NCBI GenBank assembly: GCA_937952445.1
Contig: CALGAA010000243.1
Span: 1-10,961 of the forward strand
Direction: 5' to 3'
From: an uncultured Bacteroidota bacterium
Lineage (GTDB): Bacteria > Bacteroidota > Bacteroidia > Chitinophagales > Saprospiraceae
Length of the DNA stretch: 10,961 bases
The position numbers were made by a program, and so were the translations under genes. The notes below the pieces were generated by a model. The model made no database searches and was not told the DNA's origin. It worked only from the letters and a program-made list of their open reading frames with translations. Below, in pieces: positions 6,878 to 10,961 of the stretch. Numbering within the stretch: the stretch's first letter is position 1; each line of letters starts with the position of its first letter.

Positions 6878-9124
6878 TTACTCTTGTTTTGTAAGGTTGA
6901 TTATGTCCTGAATGGCTTCCGTATACCGATTGATGGCCTCGGCCGTATGTACAATCTCCTGCTCTGCCTCCGCCCAATTCTGTTCTTCGACTGCTTCCCG
7001 GATTCCGGGTAACGTCTTGACGCCATATCCTGTATAATAACCCGGCGCGTATATTCGGTGTGCATACCACGGACGACGGGGTAACCCATTGGGATCGGTC
7101 AGGTTTTGCTCGATGGACTGGAGGGTGATATTGATTTTTCTCATTTTATCATCGCCCATTTTATCTGGTTGTTGCATGAACTTCTCCATTATTTGATCGT
7201 ATTGTCTGGTGGCCGTCTGTAAAGCTGAAATTGCGTTTTCCACCGGGGCAAAATTGAGAAAGGGAACGTCTTTTAATGGTTCCGGGGGATGGTATGTTTC
7301 GGTGGGATCAGCGGCTAAAATAAACGCATTACTCAATTGCAATTTTTGGTCATATTCCTTTCGATCACGCATAACTCCCAGTTCGGATTTTATTTCGTCG
7401 AGATAGGTGTGAATGTTTTGTGCCATATCTCCAAAACGATGGGGGAGAATATCTGCATTAGCAAACCGAAGAACCATTCTTCCGGTTGTCTGACTCAGCG
7501 TCACCCCGTATGCAAATCCCGGGTCACCAAAACGACGCAGATGATCGTATGAATCGTACCTGGAATGGTATACCCCACCACCTCCTTCACCACCGTACCC
7601 AATATTGAGTGAAGATATCCCAAGATGCTGAAGAAATGGGCTGTAATCTGACCCTGATCCGAGTGGATAAATGGGTAGATCAGGTCCTGAGGCAGCGTCT
7701 TTGTTTCCGTTGACCATGAGCCTGGCACGCAACCGGTCGATCACAGGAACGCTGGTTTGGGGATCGATCACGGAATGACCAATTTCGTTCACAAATCGTT
7801 GCAGGCTATGAGAGCCTCCCGCACTCAAAAAACCCCTTCTATTGCTATCGGAATTGATGTAAACGACCGCCTTTTCCCGCAATTCTTCTGCGTGATGCTC
7901 GACCCATTCTGTGGAACCAATCAAGCCTTGTTCCTCTCCGTCCCAGCTCGCAAATACTATAGTTCTGCGCGGTTTCCAACCAGCTTGAGCCAGCTGACCG
8001 ATCGCATAAGCCTCCTCCACCATAGCCGAGTTTCCGCTCAAGGGGTCGGCTGCTCCAAAAACCCAACCATCCATGTGATTACCCCGAATAACCCACTGAT
8101 CGGGGTAATCTGTTCCTTTCAGGACAGCGATGACATTGTACAGAGGTACAATATCCCAATTGAATTGCAGTTTGAGTCGAACTTTGGCCTTTCCGGGCCC
8201 CATATGATAAGTGATTGGCAAACTTCCCCGCCATGCACGGGGCGCCACGGGTCCGGTCATCGATTCTAATAAAGGTAATGCATCCGCATGTGAAATGGGA
8301 AGAACAGGAATGTCTAATATGACTTCACTTTCTTCCACGGACAATCGGTTTGCATTTTCCGTGGAGCCTTCGCCAGGCGTCAGGGGGTCGCCCGGTCGTA
8401 CCGGCAAATCCATGACCGATCCACGTTGGACCCCTGTTGAAGGTCTCCAGGGACCTGTCGGATAGGTATCCCCAATACCATACCCATCATCTATGGGGTC
8501 TGAATACATGATGCAACCTATAGCTCCTTGTTCATATGCGACTTTGGGTTTGATCCCACGCCAGGACCCCCCGTAACGCGCAATGACTATTTTTCCTTCA
8601 ACGGAAATGCCCCTTTTTCGCAATTCTTCATAATCGTCGGGTAGTCCCCGGTTGACGTAAACCAGCTCTCCGGTTACATCTCCGTCTGCACTGAATGCAT
8701 TGTAGGGCGGTAATGATCCCTCCCGGATAGATGAAGTAGCATCCTCTTCCAGGGCGGGTTCTCTCAAACTGGCTGTGAAACTATGTGGTTCCAACATTTC
8801 CAGTCGTCTTTCGATTGGAGTAGGTAATAAGACATGGAATTCTTCAATCCGTGAATCAAAACCCCAGGAATTGAATAAACTGTCGAGGTAAACAGCATTC
8901 TCATACGCTTTGGGAGACCCGAGGTGGTTGGGCTGGCTGGACATCAATTTGATTCTATGGGCAATTCGTTCAGCGGACAAATGACTATCAAATTTCTCCT
9001 CAATCTCCAGTTGACGGGCACCGTTCTCGCTGGTAAAGCCCGTCAACGCATTTGTCCCGTCATTTGCGGGAGTGAAAAGAAAAAGGAATAACGTCAGAAA
9101 AGATATACCGGAATAAAGATTCAT
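6878..9124 (-). CDS. Secreted M28 metallopeptidase, glutamate carboxypeptidase II (PSMA/NAALADase) type
   Basis: The proposed 748-residue protein is a zinc exopeptidase of family M28B; relatives release C-terminal glutamate or act on small peptides. A signal peptide (LYSGISFLTLFLFLF, 3-17) directs export. Order: N-terminal part of the catalytic domain, PA insert (about 125-310), M28 core (about 325-560), TFR-type dimerisation domain (about 630-745). Zinc ligands by alignment to human GCPII are H350, bridging D360, E398, D426 and H520, with E397 as general base. Spacings H-D (10), D-E (38) and E-D (28) equal those in GCPII, so the site is intact. The frame extends to a TTG at 9166, but ATG 9124 (or ATG 9130) places the signal peptide correctly and leaves room for the promoter at 9164-9171. 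It is divergent from the symporter. Substrate is not deducible. Confidence 0.92.
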   Translation of the reverse strand: MNLYSGISFLTLFLFLFTPANDGTNALTGFTSENGARQLEIEEKFDSHLSAERIAHRIKLMSSQPNHLGSPKAYENAVYLDSLFNSWGFDSRIEEFHVLLPTPIERRLEMLEPHSFTASLREPALEEDATSSIREGSLPPYNAFSADGDVTGELVYVNRGLPDDYEELRKRGISVEGKIVIARYGGSWRGIKPKVAYEQGAIGCIMYSDPIDDGYGIGDTYPTGPWRPSTGVQRGSVMDLPVRPGDPLTPGEGSTENANRLSVEESEVILDIPVLPISHADALPLLESMTGPVAPRAWRGSLPITYHMGPGKAKVRLKLQFNWDIVPLYNVIAVLKGTDYPDQWVIRGNHMDGWVFGAADPLSGNSAMVEEAYAIGQLAQAGWKPRRTIVFASWDGEEQGLIGSTEWVEHHAEELREKAVVYINSDSNRRGFLSAGGSHSLQRFVNEIGHSVIDPQTSVPVIDRLRARLMVNGNKDAASGPDLPIYPLGSGSDYSPFLQHLGISSLNIGYGGEGGGGVYHSRYDSYDHLRRFGDPGFAYGVTLSQTTGRMVLRFANADILPHRFGDMAQNIHTYLDEIKSELGVMRDRKEYDQKLQLSNAFILAADPTETYHPPEPLKDVPFLNFAPVENAISALQTATRQYDQIMEKFMQQPDKMGDDKMRKINITLQSIEQNLTDPNGLPRRPWYAHRIYAPGYYTGYGVKTLPGIREAVEEQNWAEAEQEIVHTAEAINRYTEAIQDIINLTKQE

Positions 9125-9158
9125 GGTCATTTCGCAGGGATTGAGATTGGAAAATGAT

Positions 9159-9172
9159 GTATACAAGTATAC
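9159..9172. promoter_or_regulatory. Palindrome GTATAC-AA-GTATAC overlapping the peptidase promoter
   Basis: Two GTATAC hexamers separated by AA form a 14-bp near-palindrome just upstream of the peptidase start. On the minus strand it contains TATACTTG (9171-9164), one mismatch from the Bacteroidota -7 consensus TAnnTTTG, placed to give a leader of about 30-35 nt. No clear -33 TTTG is visible, so activator dependence is possible. Overlap of palindrome and -7 box would suit a repressor or activator site. Confidence 0.35.
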
Positions 9173-9282
9173 TTTTTTTGCACGACATTCTGGAATGACA
9201 GCATGGATTTTTATCGACCATGTACATTACCAGACGTGAGTTGTATCCTTCCGGTATTTGTCCAACAATTTTACATGTCAAA

Positions 9283-9313
9283 TTTTGCACCTCCATAAAT
9301 ATATCTATATTTA
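9283..9313 (+). promoter_or_regulatory. Candidate promoter of the symporter gene
   Basis: TTTTG (9283-9287) is followed after 18 bases by TATATTTA (9306-9313), one mismatch from TAnnTTTG. Initiation near 9320 would give a leader of about 33 nt before the ATG at 9353. No Shine-Dalgarno precedes that ATG, consistent with the other genes here. Confidence 0.4.
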
Positions 9314-9352
9314 ATTCCCGAATTATTGTAGAAAGACCGATTTGAATTCCCC

Positions 9353-10819
9353 ATGACCAATTTTAATTTTTTCATCGATGGTCCCATCGTTCTGATTTAT
9401 TTGGTCGGAACCATAGCTGCAGGCCTCTGGGCCCGTAAATACGTGCGGACTGTTGCCGATTATTTAGTCGCCGGACGTAGTGTTAATCTTTACCTTGGTA
9501 TTGCTTCTCTGGCGGCCACGGAATTTGGAATTGCTACCTTTATGGCCAACGCTGAACTGGGGTATAAATATGGTTTTGCGGGAACAACACCAGGAGTTAC
9601 TACAGCTATTGCGATGTTTTTGGTGGGTTGGACCGGATTCTGTATAAAACCTCTTCGGGATCAACAAGCCATGACCTTACCGGAATTATTTGAAAATAAA
9701 TTTGGAAAATGGGTTCGCTGGGGGAGTGGGGTAGTCATCGTATTAGGTGGATTACTCAATATGGGGGTGTTTCTTCGGATGGGAGGGAATTTCCTTACCG
9801 TAGTTTGTGGATTTGACATGGCCTATCTGGAAATTGTGATGACTGTTATCCTGATCGGAGTCGCGATTTATACCATCGTGGGCGGTATGCTTTCCGTCTT
9901 TATTACGGACTATATACAGTTTATTTTTATGAGCGTTGGATTGATCATGGTAATCTTTCTATTATTGATTAATTTCGGATGGTTTGAAATGATGAATACG
10001 TTGGATCGGGAGATTGGTCCTCCGGCTTTCAATCCATTCATTGGAGATACCTATGGTTTTGATCGCATCTTACTGGATTGTTGTCTTGCTTTGGCTTCGG
10101 TTTTGACCTGGCAAACCACTCTGTCCAGAGTTTTGTCAGCTAAAGATACTAAAACTGCGAAGGGAATATATATCGGAACTTCACCTTTTTTTCTCGTACG
10201 ATTTATTCTACCTGCTATAATCGGAATAGCTGCCTTGCACTATTTTGGCCCTGTTTACACAGGTTCCGAATCGATTTTTGCAATGCCCTATCTCATGGCT
10301 ACTATTCTGCCTGTAGGGTTACTGGGTTTGATGGTGGCCGCAATGCTGGCCGCTGATATGTCGACCAATTCTTCGTATATGATCGCCTGGAGTTCTGTTA
10401 TATATAATGATATAATGAAACCCATCCACAAAGGTTTGTGGTCGGACAAAAAAGGGATAATGTGGAATCGGATACTGGTAGGGAGCATCGGAATATTTCT
10501 GTTGTTGTACGGGCTGTGGTATCCACTCGAAGGTGACCTATGGGTGTATCTCCAGGTGACTGGGACGATTTATCTTGCCAGTATGAGCGTGCTTTTAATC
10601 GCAGCGTGCTACTGGAAAAATGCCAACAATTGGGGAGCAACTGCTGCAATTGTGACCGGCTGCGTTATACCGCTGGGATACCTGATTTTTAAAGAGGTTC
10701 CTGCCACGATGGATGCAGTCAATGCGATCGGACCATACAAAATAGGCGTTTCTACCTATATTCTGACCGGTGTTGCCATGTGGTTGGGTTCGATTTTAAA
10801 AATTAAAATCAAAAATTAG
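9353..10819 (+). CDS. Sodium:solute symporter (SSS family)
   Basis: This 488-residue integral inner-membrane protein shows the SSS/SLC5 fold with about 13 hydrophobic segments, starting at residues 9-24. Typical features are DYLVAGRSV (36-44), TEFGIATFM (56-64) in the discontinuous first core helix, the family signature around YTIVGGMLSVFITDYIQF (173-190), and the sodium-site helix AADMSTNSSYMIAWSS (333-348), where the Ser/Thr cluster matches the sodium-coordinating residues of vSGLT. It imports a solute with sodium; sugar, amino acid and carboxylate carriers are not separable by eye. It is transcribed away from the M28 peptidase across a 228-bp region and is followed after 5 bp by a small membrane ORF. 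Joint use with the peptidase is plausible but unproven. The start is supported by the hydrophobic N-terminus. Confidence 0.93.
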   Translation: MTNFNFFIDGPIVLIYLVGTIAAGLWARKYVRTVADYLVAGRSVNLYLGIASLAATEFGIATFMANAELGYKYGFAGTTPGVTTAIAMFLVGWTGFCIKPLRDQQAMTLPELFENKFGKWVRWGSGVVIVLGGLLNMGVFLRMGGNFLTVVCGFDMAYLEIVMTVILIGVAIYTIVGGMLSVFITDYIQFIFMSVGLIMVIFLLLINFGWFEMMNTLDREIGPPAFNPFIGDTYGFDRILLDCCLALASVLTWQTTLSRVLSAKDTKTAKGIYIGTSPFFLVRFILPAIIGIAALHYFGPVYTGSESIFAMPYLMATILPVGLLGLMVAAMLAADMSTNSSYMIAWSSVIYNDIMKPIHKGLWSDKKGIMWNRILVGSIGIFLLLYGLWYPLEGDLWVYLQVTGTIYLASMSVLLIAACYWKNANNWGATAAIVTGCVIPLGYLIFKEVPATMDAVNAIGPYKIGVSTYILTGVAMWLGSILKIKIKN

Positions 10820-10824
10820 AAATT

Positions 10825-10961
10825 ATGGGGTTTTGGTTTTGGACGGTGGTATTTGGATGCGTTATGGTATGGTATATCGTGGTGACGATAATCGTAACCG
10901 TACGAGGGATGCGATGTCGTTCGAGGCTGGCGACCGGATCGAGATGGCGTTCGATCCGGGT
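10825..10961 (+). CDS. Small membrane ORF downstream of the symporter (partial)
   Basis: An ATG five bases after the symporter stop opens a frame that runs off the window with no stop in 45 codons. Residues 1-28 read as one hydrophobic helix ending in a basic end (MGFWFW, then VWYIVVTIIVTVRG). This matches the general look of the roughly 40-60-residue single-helix partner proteins often found next to SSS symporters in Bacteroidota and Planctomycetes. After residue 28 the frame becomes arginine-rich (RCRSRLATGSRWRSIR), while the next frame reads MSFEAGDRIEMAFDPG from 10914 and looks more protein-like. A frameshift, or a second overlapping gene, is therefore possible. Base composition also rises to about 66% GC here. 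Confidence 0.5.
   Translation, partial: MGFWFWTVVFGCVMVWYIVVTIIVTVRGMRCRSRLATGSRWRSIR
10913..10960. repeat. GC-rich 30-bp-period direct repeat with 9-bp inverted repeat
   Basis: GATGTCGTTCGAGGCTGG (10913-10930) recurs 30 bases later as GATGGCGTTCGATCCGGG (10943-10960), identical at 14 of 18 positions. CCGGATCGA (10934-10942) and TCGATCCGG (10951-10959) are also perfect 9-bp inverted arms with an 8-nt loop. It is cut by the window edge. It could be the start of a tandem decapeptide-encoding repeat, a palindromic repeat element, or a strong hairpin. Confidence 0.5.

Noticed and set aside
7757..8269. 170-codon plus-strand frame inside the peptidase gene
   Set aside because: Opposite the catalytic M28 core; composition is that of a shadow frame.
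9125..9166. TTG start extending the peptidase by 14 residues
   Set aside because: It would put polar residues before the signal peptide and overlap the probable -7 promoter box; ATG 9124 or 9130 fits better.
10949..10961. TTCGATC at the window edge as the T-loop of a tRNA gene
   Set aside because: The flanking bases do not form a T-stem and no acceptor or D-arm precedes it; the match is part of the direct repeat.

Overview
The window looks like chromosomal DNA of a Bacteroidota-type bacterium. This is inferred from several signs: start codons lack Shine-Dalgarno sequences, the candidate promoters resemble the Bacteroidota TTTG / TAnnTTTG pattern, there is a typical Bacteroidota lipoprotein signal (F-I-S-C-G-D-K-K-E), and GC content is moderate. 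The gene set (Tm-1-like protein, PEP-hydrolase-like barrel, large propeller/ThuA lipoprotein, PSMA-type M28 peptidase, SSS symporter) fits a free-living heterotroph. I cannot name a genus.

Layout. Positions 1-412 are non-coding. They hold nested inverted repeats, a good Bacteroidota-type promoter candidate at 215-246, and a cloverleaf-like element at 271-349 that reads as a decayed tRNA on the minus strand or a structured leader on the plus strand. Positions 413-6331 are a tight four-gene plus-strand operon (gaps 33, 4 and 26 bp): a Tm-1-like/UPF0261 protein, a PEP-hydrolase-like TIM barrel, a small metal-binding cupin, and an 1114-residue lipoprotein. The lipoprotein joins a dehydrogenase-type beta-propeller, HEAT-like helices, a jelly-roll, an azurin-like copper domain and a ThuA domain. 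Positions 6332-6877 are a 546-bp gap between convergent genes, with a strongly G-rich/C-poor strip and several AT-rich hairpins. Positions 6878-9124 (minus) encode a secreted M28 peptidase of the glutamate carboxypeptidase II type. A divergent promoter region separates it from an SSS-family sodium:solute symporter at 9353-10819. A small membrane ORF starts five bases after the symporter and runs off the window, where a GC-rich 30-bp direct repeat and a 9-bp inverted repeat appear.

How the genes may work together. The first two operon genes are the two halves of the plant/fungal Tm-1 protein encoded separately. With the cupin and an envelope propeller-cupredoxin-ThuA lipoprotein they suggest an uncharacterised catabolic unit: extracytoplasmic oxidation or handling of a carbohydrate-like compound, followed by cytoplasmic processing by the Tm-1 pair. 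The substrate cannot be read from sequence. The peptidase and symporter form a separate divergent pair that could release and import a small solute. No phage, CRISPR, intact IS element or rRNA was seen.
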